Source of the DNA: Qipengyuania pacifica
GTDB taxonomy: Bacteria > Pseudomonadota > Alphaproteobacteria > Sphingomonadales > Sphingomonadaceae
DNA length: 64,000 nucleotides
Assembly: GCF_019857205.1 (NCBI RefSeq)
Contig: NZ_JAHWXO010000007.1
Location: 1 to 64,000 of the forward strand
Direction of reading: 5' to 3'
How positions within the stretch are numbered: position 1 is the stretch's first letter; every line of letters starts with the position of its first letter. Under the pieces are notes generated by a model. It worked only from the letters and a program-made list of their open reading frames with translations. It searched no databases and was not told the DNA's origin. Made by a program: the position numbers and the translations under genes. This document shows, in pieces, positions 47,560 through 57,292 of the stretch.

Positions 47560-49956
47560 TTACGCACCGACCCGTTCACTTTCAGATGCCATCCTCGCAT
47601 CAAATGTCTTCCTAGTGAGGTTGGCAAAATGCTCGAAGCTTACGCTGCCTTGCGTCTCCAAACCCTCCGACATGAAAATCAAATACCAGAGATTATTGAA
47701 ATTGGTCCAAATAGCCTCATCGCCGAAGCATTCATACACCTTGGCATCGTCAAAAGATTGCTTGTGACCGAACGGTTTATCGTGATGGTATAGCGGATGC
47801 TTCTCTTGATATGGCACCGAAGCAAAGAGCATTCCGAAGCGGCTGCTCGCGCGCGATCGAGCGATGGCACCGGAGAGCTTATCGGCATCTAAATGCTCGA
47901 AGATTTCCATTGCGATGGTGATATCGGAGCGCATCAGATCAGGCGGAAACGACTGCGTTATATCGAGGCTCACAAAATCGTATTTTTCAGACCTGGGTGC
48001 TATCAGCTTGGTATTCTTGACCCGGTCCACACCGACCACTGAAGTGGAATAAGGCATCTCGCAAAATAGATTGATCAGTTGCCCCTGGCCTATCCCAATG
48101 TCGATAGGATTGCGCGCCTTACCAAACAGTGCAAAGGCCGTCTTAGTCCGCAACCAGTCGTGCCGTGAGAATTTAACCTTTCCGTCCTTCTTGTCGCGAG
48201 CGTCGAACTTTGCCTTGACGCGGTCGTAAACCTTGGCCTGACCAGCCGACATGTTGGGCACGCCATCGGCATCAATATACAGCGGACTTGCGTCGGAAGA
48301 TTGGTTTTTCTTCGCGGTTGGCACCTCGCCATCTGAAAATTCAGCTCCAATCGCAGGCGTCCCGGCCTGATAAACAGGAACATTTCGCGCTGAAAGATCG
48401 GCAAGCGCCTTCTCAGCCGTGCGCTTCCAAGTACGCTCTTGCTCCACCCAAGTCCGGCCTGCCTTTCCCAATCGCTTGCGAAGCGCAGGATCATCGATCA
48501 GACGCGCCAGAGTGTCGGCCATGGCACCAACATTGCCCTTTTCGAAAACCAGGCCGGTCACGTCATGCTGCACCATTTCGCTAAGCGCCTTGACCGACGA
48601 AACCACCACCGCCTTTTCCATGGCAAAAGCTTCAAGTGGTTTCATCGGCGAAACCATCTCAGTCACGGGTTGGGGCTTACGGGGGAACGGGGCGATATCG
48701 ATCAGAGAGTAGTAGGCATCAACTTGCTCATGAGGGACGCGCCCCGGCATTATTAGGCGATCTCCGAGGTTCTCGCGCTTGGCGATGTCGAGTATTTCCT
48801 GCGTAATAGGTCCGCGCTCACTGCCGGAGGCATTTTCGTTGCCGACGAGCATAAGCCGAAAGTCATGCCCGCGGTCCCGCAAATTGACCGCCGCTTCAAC
48901 AAGATGTTCAAGCCCTTCATACTGGACGAACGAGCCGATATAGCCAATAACCGGCACCTCTGCAGGAATCCCCAAGCTAGCCGCCAGAGCTTCGTCCCGC
49001 GCTCGCGGTGAAAAATGCGATGGGTCACACGAATTCGGGGCAAGAGTAACTTGCTCTGCCTCCACCCCGCGCGCAATAAGCTCGTCCCGCATGGGTCCCG
49101 TCAGGGTCAGCACATGATCCGCCGCCTTGGCCACCGAACTCTCAAAGAAAACCTGCATCTTGTAGCCAGTGCTTCGCAGAAATTCCGGCTCACGCGATAT
49201 GCGGGTGATCTCCCAGAAGCCGCGAACTTCATAGACGAATGGCAAGCCAAAGTGGCGCGCCGCGATGCACGCAGGCAGCGCCGTGGCGTGGTTCGAGGCC
49301 GAAATGACCACAGCCGGCCGCACCTGCCTGATCATATCCTTCAGTGCATCAGCTGCTTGAGACATATAATCTGTTGCAATTATCCCGGCACGTAGTGGAG
49401 ACCATATTCTGTAATAGGGAATGCCATCTATTGTATCTATGTCGTCGAGCTGATGCCCATCATGGTCACCCGGAATATCATGCGGATATCCCGGCCGAGT
49501 GCAACAGATGATGTCAACCCCAGCATTGCGCAAAGCTTTCGCCATGCCATGGGCCCGCGTCGCATAGCCACCCGATGAATACGGTAGGGAGTTGTGTAAC
49601 AAATAAAGCACGCGCCCTAGTATAGGGGCTATCTGCTCTGGCTTTGCCGTCGGCGCTAGTCGTTCTGTTAAAGTCAAACCCTCCAATGGTGCAGAGGACG
49701 CCTTAGCGAGCCAAAGCTTACTTTTTTTGTCTCCCCCGGATACTTCGCGAATTTCCTGCAAAGTTTTTGCGGCAGCCAGTAAATTAAAATCAGACATCGC
49801 AGCCCAGTAATAGGCCTTGAGCGTGCTCAAATCTCTCTTGTGCCGGAGAATTTCATCTAGCAGTTGTAGGGAAGAGTTGCTGCGCTTTGTCTTGCCAAGA
49901 ACAAGGGCAGCTCGGCGCAGACCCTGCAGGGTGTATTTATCAAATTTCTCGATCAT
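47560..49956 (-). CDS. GT4 glycosyltransferase fused to a SAM-dependent methyltransferase
   Basis: This 798-residue protein has three parts. A helical N-terminus of about 110 residues comes first. A GT4 (GT-B fold) domain (about 113-530) shows LYLLHNSLPYSSGGYATRAHG, LPFVYEVRGFWEITR, VIGYIGSFVQYEGLEHL and PLEAFAMEKAVVVSS. A class I methyltransferase (about 575-798) has the SAM motif PIDIGIGQGQLINLF (about 616). The fusion suggests that one sugar is added and methylated, or that methylation caps the chain. It is a close paralogue of the next GT4 gene, which lacks the methyltransferase. Start: ATG at 49956. Confidence 0.9.
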   Translation of the reverse strand: MIEKFDKYTLQGLRRAALVLGKTKRSNSSLQLLDEILRHKRDLSTLKAYYWAAMSDFNLLAAAKTLQEIREVSGGDKKSKLWLAKASSAPLEGLTLTERLAPTAKPEQIAPILGRVLYLLHNSLPYSSGGYATRAHGMAKALRNAGVDIICCTRPGYPHDIPGDHDGHQLDDIDTIDGIPYYRIWSPLRAGIIATDYMSQAADALKDMIRQVRPAVVISASNHATALPACIAARHFGLPFVYEVRGFWEITRISREPEFLRSTGYKMQVFFESSVAKAADHVLTLTGPMRDELIARGVEAEQVTLAPNSCDPSHFSPRARDEALAASLGIPAEVPVIGYIGSFVQYEGLEHLVEAAVNLRDRGHDFRLMLVGNENASGSERGPITQEILDIAKRENLGDRLIMPGRVPHEQVDAYYSLIDIAPFPRKPQPVTEMVSPMKPLEAFAMEKAVVVSSVKALSEMVQHDVTGLVFEKGNVGAMADTLARLIDDPALRKRLGKAGRTWVEQERTWKRTAEKALADLSARNVPVYQAGTPAIGAEFSDGEVPTAKKNQSSDASPLYIDADGVPNMSAGQAKVYDRVKAKFDARDKKDGKVKFSRHDWLRTKTAFALFGKARNPIDIGIGQGQLINLFCEMPYSTSVVGVDRVKNTKLIAPRSEKYDFVSLDITQSFPPDLMRSDITIAMEIFEHLDADKLSGAIARSRASSRFGMLFASVPYQEKHPLYHHDKPFGHKQSFDDAKVYECFGDEAIWTNFNNLWYLIFMSEGLETQGSVSFEHFANLTRKTFDARMASESERVGA

Positions 49957-50010
49957 TTCAGCGATGCCTAGTTGCCCGAAGGGGTAGTAGCAATAGATCT
50001 GAATAGCAGC

Positions 50011-51624
50011 CTATCTCGAAATCGGGCTACAGGCCACAGCGGCCAAAGTGTCTGCAGTACCCGCCCATGAGCGCTCCCGAGCGACCCACGCGCGGCCCGC
50101 CTCGCCCAGCTTTCTGCGCAACGCCGCATCCTTTATCAGTCGGGACAGCGCGTCGCTCAGCGCTCCAACGTCATCCTTCGCGAAGACCAACCCGGTCTCT
50201 TCATCCCGCACCATTTCACGCATGCCGCCAACCGACGAAACCACGATGGCCTTCTCCATGGCCAGCGCCTCTAGCGGCTTGAGCGGGGAGACCAGTTCGG
50301 TAACCGCCAAGGACTTGCGTGGAAAAGGCGCGATATCGATCAGTGAATACCATTCCGCCACCTCGTTATATGGAACCCGCCCAGGCATTATGAGCCAGTC
50401 TTCGATATTGTTGCGACGCGCCAACTCACGGATGCGGTCGGTCACGGGGAATCCTCCGTGTTCATCAGCCGGCTCGCTGCCCACCAGCAACAATCGAAAC
50501 TTCGTCCCCCGAGATTTGATCCGCCCGCACGCCAGCACGAGGTCATCCAAGCCCTCATACGGTGTGAACGATCCGGCGTAGCCAATCACCGTCACTGTTG
50601 GATCGAGGCCGAGACGCGTCTGCAAGGCTTCGTTTCGCGGACCCGGTACGAAATCTTCAACGTTGCAGGCGTTTGGCGCGAGGGTAATGCGCTCGGCGCG
50701 AACGCCTCGTGCCACTAGCTCATCGCGCATCGGCCTGGTGAGGGTTATGACCTTATCCGCAGCCCTGGCCACGGCAGTTTCCAAAAAAACCTCCAATTGC
50801 CCGGCAGAACTCTGCAGATAGCCCGGCGCACGGGAATCGCGCGTAATCTCCCAAAAGCCGCGCACTTCGTATACGAACGGCAGACCCAAATTGCGGGCTG
50901 CAATCGCCGCGGGCAATGCAACGACGAAATTAGAAGCAGCGACCACGCAGGAAGGACGCACCTCTGTAAATTTGTCCACGAAGGCATCAACGGCACGCTC
51001 GAGATACTGGATCGACGCGTGAGCAGTAATGTCGCAGGGGTGACGAGGAAAATCGCGCTGCCGGGGCTGCGCGACACGATGGTAATCGACACCCTCCACG
51101 ATATCCATACGCGCAAGCCTATCGTATTCATCCTGATACCGATTAAGATCGAACGGAAAGCCAGGCTTAGTCAGACAGAAGAGATCGGCACCCCGCTCAG
51201 TGAGCGATTTGGCTATGCCATGGCTGCGCATGGCATAGCCATTACTCGCATGAGGAAGTGAGCTGTGAAGGACATATGCTATGCGCCCCGGAATGGCTGG
51301 ACTATGCAGATGCTGTGTGCTGTCAAGTCGGCGCGAAAGGGCAATCGAGCGAAGAGGACCCTTTTCAAGCTCGCGAAGGACTATAGTCAACTCTGGATAA
51401 TCGTAGATATGAGCTCGTGCGAGATCCGCAGCCTTCTCCAGCCGAGTGGCGTCCAAACATCGTAGCGACAGCAAGCAGTTCGTCGCCAATACAAGACTGT
51501 CAGGGCCTAAAGCTAAGGCTTCTCCTATAAGCGCAAAAGCGGATGTTTCATTGGTGGCTGCAAGGTGGTTCGCAGCCTTTGCAAGCCCCCGTGCGATATT
51601 ACTTGTTCGCGCTTGGTCTTCCAT
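50011..51624 (-). CDS. GT4-family glycosyltransferase
   Basis: This 537-residue protein has a short helical, TPR-like N-terminus and a GT4 domain. Key stretches are AYVLHSSLPHASNGYAMRSHG, LPFVYEVRGFWEITRDSR, VIGYAGSFTPYEGLDDL, YSLIDIAPFPRK and PLEALAMEKAIVVSS. It shares most of these with the upstream-neighbour protein at 47560-49956, so the two arose by duplication. Start: ATG at 51624, which lines the N-terminus up with the paralogue; the frame stays open to 51708. Sugar specificity unknown. Confidence 0.9.
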   Translation of the reverse strand: MEDQARTSNIARGLAKAANHLAATNETSAFALIGEALALGPDSLVLATNCLLSLRCLDATRLEKAADLARAHIYDYPELTIVLRELEKGPLRSIALSRRLDSTQHLHSPAIPGRIAYVLHSSLPHASNGYAMRSHGIAKSLTERGADLFCLTKPGFPFDLNRYQDEYDRLARMDIVEGVDYHRVAQPRQRDFPRHPCDITAHASIQYLERAVDAFVDKFTEVRPSCVVAASNFVVALPAAIAARNLGLPFVYEVRGFWEITRDSRAPGYLQSSAGQLEVFLETAVARAADKVITLTRPMRDELVARGVRAERITLAPNACNVEDFVPGPRNEALQTRLGLDPTVTVIGYAGSFTPYEGLDDLVLACGRIKSRGTKFRLLLVGSEPADEHGGFPVTDRIRELARRNNIEDWLIMPGRVPYNEVAEWYSLIDIAPFPRKSLAVTELVSPLKPLEALAMEKAIVVSSVGGMREMVRDEETGLVFAKDDVGALSDALSRLIKDAALRRKLGEAGRAWVARERSWAGTADTLAAVACSPISR

Positions 51625-51857
51625 TGCATTGTCTTTGTGGGTGAAGCTTGGTGCCGGTTTAAGCTGATCCGTAATCATCCAGCGACCATAGTGCGAAAGT
51701 TGCGCCAATCACAGCGCTGCGACAATAGCTTTTTATTGGGGACAGCATGCGCCTAGCTTCTCGTTTTTAGCCCTCCGAAACCCTGCAAGGGTTGTATCTC
51801 ACTTTAAATTGCGCAAAGCGCCTCGCCCACGGATCATTGCGCACGAGAGGAACTGCT

Positions 51858-52973
51858 TTGAAAATCCTGGTGGTATTCGGCACCCGGCCCGAAGCAATTA
51901 AAATGGCTCCAGTAGTCCATCGGCTGAAGGAGAGATCGGGGCTGGACGTGCATGTCTGCGTGACGGCACAGCACCGCGAAATGCTGGATCAGGTTCTGTC
52001 ACTGTTCGAAATTGTGCCGGATATCGATCTCGACATCATGAAGCCGGGTCAGGATCTGACCGATATCACCGCCAACATAATTCTCGCCTTGCGCAATGTC
52101 CTGAAAGAAGGAGCATACGACCGCTTGCTCGTCCATGGCGACACTACCACGACGATGGCCGGTGCATTGGCGGCCTTCTATGCGCAGGTTCCCGTCGGCC
52201 ATGTCGAAGCGGGTCTCAGGACGGGCAACCTCTACGCACCCTGGCCAGAGGAAGCCAACCGCATGATCGTGGGTCGTCTGGCCGACCTGCATTTCGCCCC
52301 GACAGAAACTGCACGGCAAAGCCTGCTGAAGGAAAACGTTGCCGACGCAAATATCGTTGTCACTGGCAACACCGTGATCGACGCACTGCACCAAGTGGTG
52401 GCACGGCTGGATGACGACCCGGCGCTCGACGGCCAGATAGAGTCGCGTTTTCCCTTCCTGGATTCTGATCGTCGCATGATCCTGGTTACCGGCCATCGCC
52501 GAGAGAACTTTGGCGAAGGGTTCGAAAACATCTGCCGCGCGCTGCGCGATATCAGCGAACTGGGCAATGCGCAGATCGTCTATCCGGTGCATCTCAATCC
52601 CAACGTTCAGGCGCCGGTAAACCGCATTCTCGGTGATACACAGGATGTCCACCTGATTGAACCGCAGGAATACCTGCCGTTCGTCTGGCTGATGCGTCGC
52701 TCGCACTTCATCATCACGGACTCCGGCGGCGTTCAGGAAGAGGCACCTTCGCTCGGCAAGCCGGTACTGGTGATGCGCGACACTACCGAACGGCCCGAAG
52801 CGGTCGGCGCAGGAACCGTGCGACTGGTCGGCACTGATGCGGAAAAGATCCGCTCCGGTGCGCTGTCGCTGCTTAACGATCAAGAGGCCTATGACGTCAT
52901 GGCCCGCGCGCTCAATCCTTACGGTGATGGCAAGGCTTCGGCGCGCATCGCCGATTCCCTGACCCCCGGCTGA
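51858..52973 (+). CDS. wecB: UDP-N-acetylglucosamine 2-epimerase (non-hydrolysing)
   Basis: This 371-residue enzyme interconverts UDP-GlcNAc and UDP-ManNAc. Signatures are [17 protein letters not shown] at the start, [46 protein letters not shown] and [18 protein letters not shown]. The start chosen is a TTG at 51858 with AGAGGA about 7 bases upstream, which gives exactly the family N-terminus. The frame is open from 51792. It is followed by wecC 19 bases later, forming a two-gene unit that supplies UDP-ManNAcA. Confidence 0.97.
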   Translation: MKILVVFGTRPEAIKMAPVVHRLKERSGLDVHVCVTAQHREMLDQVLSLFEIVPDIDLDIMKPGQDLTDITANIILALRNVLKEGAYDRLLVHGDTTTTMAGALAAFYAQVPVGHVEAGLRTGNLYAPWPEEANRMIVGRLADLHFAPTETARQSLLKENVADANIVVTGNTVIDALHQVVARLDDDPALDGQIESRFPFLDSDRRMILVTGHRRENFGEGFENICRALRDISELGNAQIVYPVHLNPNVQAPVNRILGDTQDVHLIEPQEYLPFVWLMRRSHFIITDSGGVQEEAPSLGKPVLVMRDTTERPEAVGAGTVRLVGTDAEKIRSGALSLLNDQEAYDVMARALNPYGDGKASARIADSLTPG

Positions 52974-52992
52974 AAAGAAGGGCAACTCACTG

Positions 52993-54249
52993 ATGTTTGA
53001 ACGTATTTCGATGGTCGGGCTAGGCTATATTGGCCTGCCGACCGCAGCGCTGTTTGCCGCACATGGCACCAAGGTTATCGGGGTCGACGTGTCCGCGCAT
53101 GTGGTCGAGACGATCAACGCCGGCAAGATCCATCTGGTCGAACCCGATCTTGATGGTGTCGTCCACAAGGTCGTCACGGAAGGAAGCCTCCACGCAACGC
53201 TGGAGCCCGAACCCGCAGATGCCTTCATCATCGCCGTGCCCACGCCGTTTAGGGAAGACTACGAGCCCGATCTTTCCTATATCGAGTCAGCAGCCCGCAT
53301 GATCGCCCCGGTGCTGGTGCCAGGCAATCTCGTCGTGCTCGAGAGCACCTCTCCCATTGGGGCCACCGAACAGCTAGCCATATGGCTCGCCGATGCCCGC
53401 CCTGATCTCACCTTTCCGCAGGCAGCGGACGACGATGCCGATATCCAGATCGCGCACTGCCCGGAGCGCGTGTTACCAGGCCATGTGCTGAGCGAATTGA
53501 TCTCGAACGACCGCATCATCGGCGGCATGACCGAACGCGCCAGCGAAATGGCAGTAGCGATGTACAAGAAGGTGGTGCGCGGCGACTGCGTGATCACCGA
53601 TGCACGCACGGCCGAGATGTGTAAGCTGACCGAGAACAGCTCACGCGACGTGCAGATCGCCTTTGCGAACGAACTGAGCACGATCTGCGATCGCTTTGGC
53701 ATCGACGTTTGGGAGCTGATCTCGCTCGCCAATCGCCATCCACGCGTCAACGTCCTGCAACCTGGAGCCGGGGTCGGCGGACATTGCATTGCGGTGGACC
53801 CTTGGTTCATCGTCTCCTCCGCACCGGAAGAGGCCAGGCTGATCCGCACCGCACGCGAGGTGAACGACGCCAAGCCCGACTGGGTGCTGCAGAAGGGTAC
53901 GGACGCAGTGCTTGCCGCGCTTTCGGCGGATACTTCGCGCAGCATGGCGGATATCAAGGTCGCCTGCATGGGCCTCGCCTTCAAACCAGACATTGATGAT
54001 TTGCGAGAAAGCCCGGCCCTGCAGATCACTGAGAAGTTTGCCCATCTTGGATGTCAGGTGTTGGCCGTTGAGCCACATATCGATGCGCTGCCCGCGAGCC
54101 TGGCAGACAAGCCTGTAACCTTGGCCACTATCGATGAGGCCTTGTCTCAGGCAGATGTCATCTGCGTGCTGGTTCGCCACTCCGACTTTGCTGACCTAGC
54201 TGGCAAGGTGCCGGACACTGCCAGCTTCATCGACGTGGTCGGTCTCTAG
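52993..54249 (+). CDS. wecC: UDP-N-acetyl-D-mannosamine dehydrogenase
   Basis: This 418-residue enzyme oxidises UDP-ManNAc twice to UDP-ManNAcA. The NAD motif is MVGLGYIGLPTAALFA, the catalytic Cys lies in GVGGHCIAVDPWFI, and KLTENSSRDVQIAFANEL belongs to the central helix. Belonging to the WecC branch, and not to UDP-glucose dehydrogenase, is supported by its neighbour wecB and by overall length. ManNAcA is therefore a probable capsule component. Confidence 0.95.
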   Translation: MFERISMVGLGYIGLPTAALFAAHGTKVIGVDVSAHVVETINAGKIHLVEPDLDGVVHKVVTEGSLHATLEPEPADAFIIAVPTPFREDYEPDLSYIESAARMIAPVLVPGNLVVLESTSPIGATEQLAIWLADARPDLTFPQAADDDADIQIAHCPERVLPGHVLSELISNDRIIGGMTERASEMAVAMYKKVVRGDCVITDARTAEMCKLTENSSRDVQIAFANELSTICDRFGIDVWELISLANRHPRVNVLQPGAGVGGHCIAVDPWFIVSSAPEEARLIRTAREVNDAKPDWVLQKGTDAVLAALSADTSRSMADIKVACMGLAFKPDIDDLRESPALQITEKFAHLGCQVLAVEPHIDALPASLADKPVTLATIDEALSQADVICVLVRHSDFADLAGKVPDTASFIDVVGL

Positions 54250-54261
54250 ACGAGCCGCACG

Positions 54262-56040
54262 TCAGTTGAACACTTCGCTTTGTCTGTTCAGCCGCGGATG
54301 GTGCCACGGATCTACCACCTCCGCGGCCCCCCACCGCTGCTGGAACACCGCGAGTTCGCGCATGTAGCGTTCAAGGTGCTCTGGCGCGAAGTCGAGCCCT
54401 CGCGACTTGCTTTCGTGGTGAATGAGTGTGGCAAGCGGGGTGTAGATGTTGACCAGTCCGCGCATCCTTAGCTTCAAACAAAGGTCCACGTCGTTGTAAG
54501 CCACGGCAAGCTCATCTTCATCCAGCCCACCAACGGCATCGAAATGTCGCTTTGCCACCAGCATGCAGGCTGCTGTGACCGCGCTTGTTCCCCGCACGAT
54601 GTGCGTTTGTGCAAAGTAACCCGCTTCATCTTCCTGCAATCCTCGGTGCGCATGGCCGGCCGCGTTTCCGATCCCCAGCGCGACGCCTGCATGCTGGATT
54701 GTCCGGTCAGGATAGAGCAGACGCGCGCCGACCGCGCCGACACCCGGTTGCACAGCCTCGCGTACCATTTCTTCGAGCCATTGCGGTTCCAGAACTTCGA
54801 TGTCATTGTTGAGCAGACACAAATATTCGCCCAATGCGTGCCCTGCGGCAAAATTGTTGATAGCCGAATAGTTGAACGGATACGGCCAACGCACGACGCG
54901 AACGCGCGGGTCTTTTAATATCTCGTCTAAATATTCGAGGGTTTCCGTTTCCCGACTATCATTGTCTGCGATGATCAATTCGATATCGGGATAGGCGGTT
55001 TGAAAAAGCACGCCCTCTACACACGTTTGAAGCAGTTCCAATTTATCGCGAGTTGCGACTATTATGCTAACTTTTGGGATCGGTTGTGGCAGTGGCCAAC
55101 GCAACTGTACCGTGCCGAATGGTCCCGCCGACACCAATGCGTTCTCAGGCGCGGCATTTTGAACGGCTTGGGACCTTGCATCTCCGTCTGCGCACCAGTC
55201 TCCCGTCGCTGTGCGCATAGTTATCCGCTGCACTTTTTCAACGGAAACGCCAGTATCCGGCGGCAAGGACATTAGTAGGATCAGTTCGTAAATGCAGGTT
55301 GGAGCTTGAACGTCCTCCTTAACAAAAAACCGATGTGCAGCACTGACCGGCAATGCGCATGCCGAGCTGATGTAATCCTGAGATAGCATCATCCGCTGAT
55401 CCCACAGAGGTTTAAACCAGCCGATCGCAGCGTTCGAATGTGTGAGATCCTCAAGCTGATCCCCAAACAAAATAGGCAGCCTCTCACGCCGCTGCTCGCT
55501 GTTGAATGCAGCGTATCCAGCTAGAGAATGACGCGGAAGCATTGCGCCAACAGCAAGGGGAACTACATAATCTATGCCAATCTCTTCGGCCGCGGCCAAT
55601 GCGAGCTCCAAGCCTGCAATACGACTATCACAGGGCTCCTGAAGGATACAAACCAGGTCGCAGGCTGCGGGCAGGCCATTCATGGCGCGAGGGGCGGTGA
55701 CAAATATGCGTACCGGCTTTTCGCTTTGCCCAAGTGCCGATTCTATTGCTCGGCGAGCGACGCGGCAGTCGTCATCATTTGCCATATGTACGTGGACTGA
55801 GAAGCTATGTAGGCTTTTGGACATTCGCGCCGCGGCGATTGCTGACATATCTTCTGAACCAGCGTCAGACATCCAGCGTTCGTTGGCGAAGGGTAAGGCT
55901 GCAATCGCACTTTGGAGTCGATGGTGAGCTCGCAACTTTTTTCCGGACAATCGCCACCAACCGATGAGCGCCAAACGGTCGGGTCGACAAGCGAGCAACA
56001 GCAAAATGTCCCGCAACTGCCTTAGAAAACTACTCTTCAA
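54262..56040 (-). CDS. GT2-family glycosyltransferase
   Basis: This 592-residue protein has an N-terminal part of about 310 residues and a C-terminal GT2 domain (VSIIVATRDKLELLQTC, LCLLNNDIEVLEPQWL, VAYNDVDLCLKLRMRG). It is a paralogue of the GT2 at 37221-38882, sharing the tryptophan/GK.LRA N-terminus, GAVGARLLYPD, QHAGVALGIG and the ending HHPRLN/HHPALSPFSE type. The first available start is a TTG at 56040; no ATG lies near the N-terminus, so the start is less certain. It is convergent with wecC and divergent from the export lipoprotein gene. Confidence 0.88.
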   Translation of the reverse strand: MKSSFLRQLRDILLLLACRPDRLALIGWWRLSGKKLRAHHRLQSAIAALPFANERWMSDAGSEDMSAIAAARMSKSLHSFSVHVHMANDDDCRVARRAIESALGQSEKPVRIFVTAPRAMNGLPAACDLVCILQEPCDSRIAGLELALAAAEEIGIDYVVPLAVGAMLPRHSLAGYAAFNSEQRRERLPILFGDQLEDLTHSNAAIGWFKPLWDQRMMLSQDYISSACALPVSAAHRFFVKEDVQAPTCIYELILLMSLPPDTGVSVEKVQRITMRTATGDWCADGDARSQAVQNAAPENALVSAGPFGTVQLRWPLPQPIPKVSIIVATRDKLELLQTCVEGVLFQTAYPDIELIIADNDSRETETLEYLDEILKDPRVRVVRWPYPFNYSAINNFAAGHALGEYLCLLNNDIEVLEPQWLEEMVREAVQPGVGAVGARLLYPDRTIQHAGVALGIGNAAGHAHRGLQEDEAGYFAQTHIVRGTSAVTAACMLVAKRHFDAVGGLDEDELAVAYNDVDLCLKLRMRGLVNIYTPLATLIHHESKSRGLDFAPEHLERYMRELAVFQQRWGAAEVVDPWHHPRLNRQSEVFN

Positions 56041-56145
56041 CGCATTATCTTCTGATGGCGGTGTGAATTGGATCGCGACGGGCTATCCCTGAACCGTCTT
56101 ATTGGTTAGGGAGGCCTTCATACGCAAATCTCATACGAATTCATC

Positions 56146-57267
56146 ATGAAACTGAAACTGCTTTTGTCGACCATTGCGCTTGGTTCGCTTTGTGCCTGCT
56201 CTACCTTGCCTTCGAGCGGACCGACTGGAGGCCAGATAACCGATACAGCATTGGAGGCACAGGTCGACGGAGCAGCCATCGATATCGTGCCTGTAAATTC
56301 GATCGCCGACGTCCCTCCGGTCGCAGAACCGATTGACTGGCAGTTGCCAGATTATGATCCCCCACCATCCGACATGATCGGTCCCGGGGATGTACTCTCC
56401 GTCACCGTATTCGAGGCGGGTGTCGCCTTGTTTGGAGGCGGCAGTTCAGCAGAAGCCGCGGGCGGTTTTGACCCTTCGGTCAAAACCCACACGCTCCCTC
56501 CACGGCGCGTCGACGACAACGGGATGATAGACATTCCCTATGTCGGAACGATTCAGGTGCTTGGTAATACTCTAGCGGATGTTCAGGTAAAGATTCGTGA
56601 AGGACTTCGCACTTTCTCGCAGGACCCTCAGGTTTCAGTCACTCGTCAGGAAGTGATCGGTAATTCTATCATCATTGGTGGTGAAGTCGCACAACCGGGA
56701 CGTCTCGTATTGCAGACCAATCGCGAAACGCTTTCCGATGTCATTGCGTTGGCGGGCGGATATCGCGGAGAAGCGAAGAACCTAACCCTGCTCATCGAAC
56801 GAGGCGACGATCTGGTTCGTCTGCGCTTATCCGATGTTTTGGCCGGCACGTATGATCGTGTGCGCGCTTATCCCGGTGATCGTGTAACCATACTTGCCGA
56901 ACCGCTGATCTTTTCGGTCCTCGGTGCCACAGGCAGGGTTCAGCAAATTCCTTTTGTGCGCGAGCGTATGAATGTCATCGAAGCGATCGCAGCTGCGGGT
57001 GGGCCGAACAGCAACGCCGGAGATCCAAAGGCCATCTTCCTTTTTCGGTACACCGGACCCAATAAAACCCAGCCGACGGTCTATCATTTCAATCTTATGC
57101 AGACGCCGACCTTCTTCCTAGCGCAACGGTTTGCGTTGCGTGATGACGATGTCCTTTACTTCGGTAATTCCGAAAGCAATCAACCCCGCAAGCTTATCCA
57201 GACGATCGGTCAGCTGTTCTCGCCGATTGTCACTGCGACCGCGGTCGCGAATAACGTGAATAATTAA
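56146..57267 (+). CDS. Outer-membrane polysaccharide export lipoprotein (Wza/BexD/KpsD family)
   Basis: This 373-residue lipoprotein has a signal peptide ending SLCAC (lipobox; modified C18). A poly_export domain (SDMIGPGDVLSVTVFEAG to DPQVSVTRQE) and SLBB-type segments (GGEVAQPGRLVLQ; LGATGRVQQIPFV) follow. It should form the outer-membrane channel used by the kpsEMT exporter. Size (373) is close to BexD/CtrA and Wza, shorter than E. coli KpsD. A conserved insertion rich in Gly/Ala (GGGSSAEAAGGFDPSV) follows the first strand. It lies far from kpsE (about 15 kb). Confidence 0.93.
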   Translation: MKLKLLLSTIALGSLCACSTLPSSGPTGGQITDTALEAQVDGAAIDIVPVNSIADVPPVAEPIDWQLPDYDPPPSDMIGPGDVLSVTVFEAGVALFGGGSSAEAAGGFDPSVKTHTLPPRRVDDNGMIDIPYVGTIQVLGNTLADVQVKIREGLRTFSQDPQVSVTRQEVIGNSIIIGGEVAQPGRLVLQTNRETLSDVIALAGGYRGEAKNLTLLIERGDDLVRLRLSDVLAGTYDRVRAYPGDRVTILAEPLIFSVLGATGRVQQIPFVRERMNVIEAIAAAGGPNSNAGDPKAIFLFRYTGPNKTQPTVYHFNLMQTPTFFLAQRFALRDDDVLYFGNSESNQPRKLIQTIGQLFSPIVTATAVANNVNN

Positions 57268-57292
57268 GGGATATTCGGGACCGCAAGGAGGG

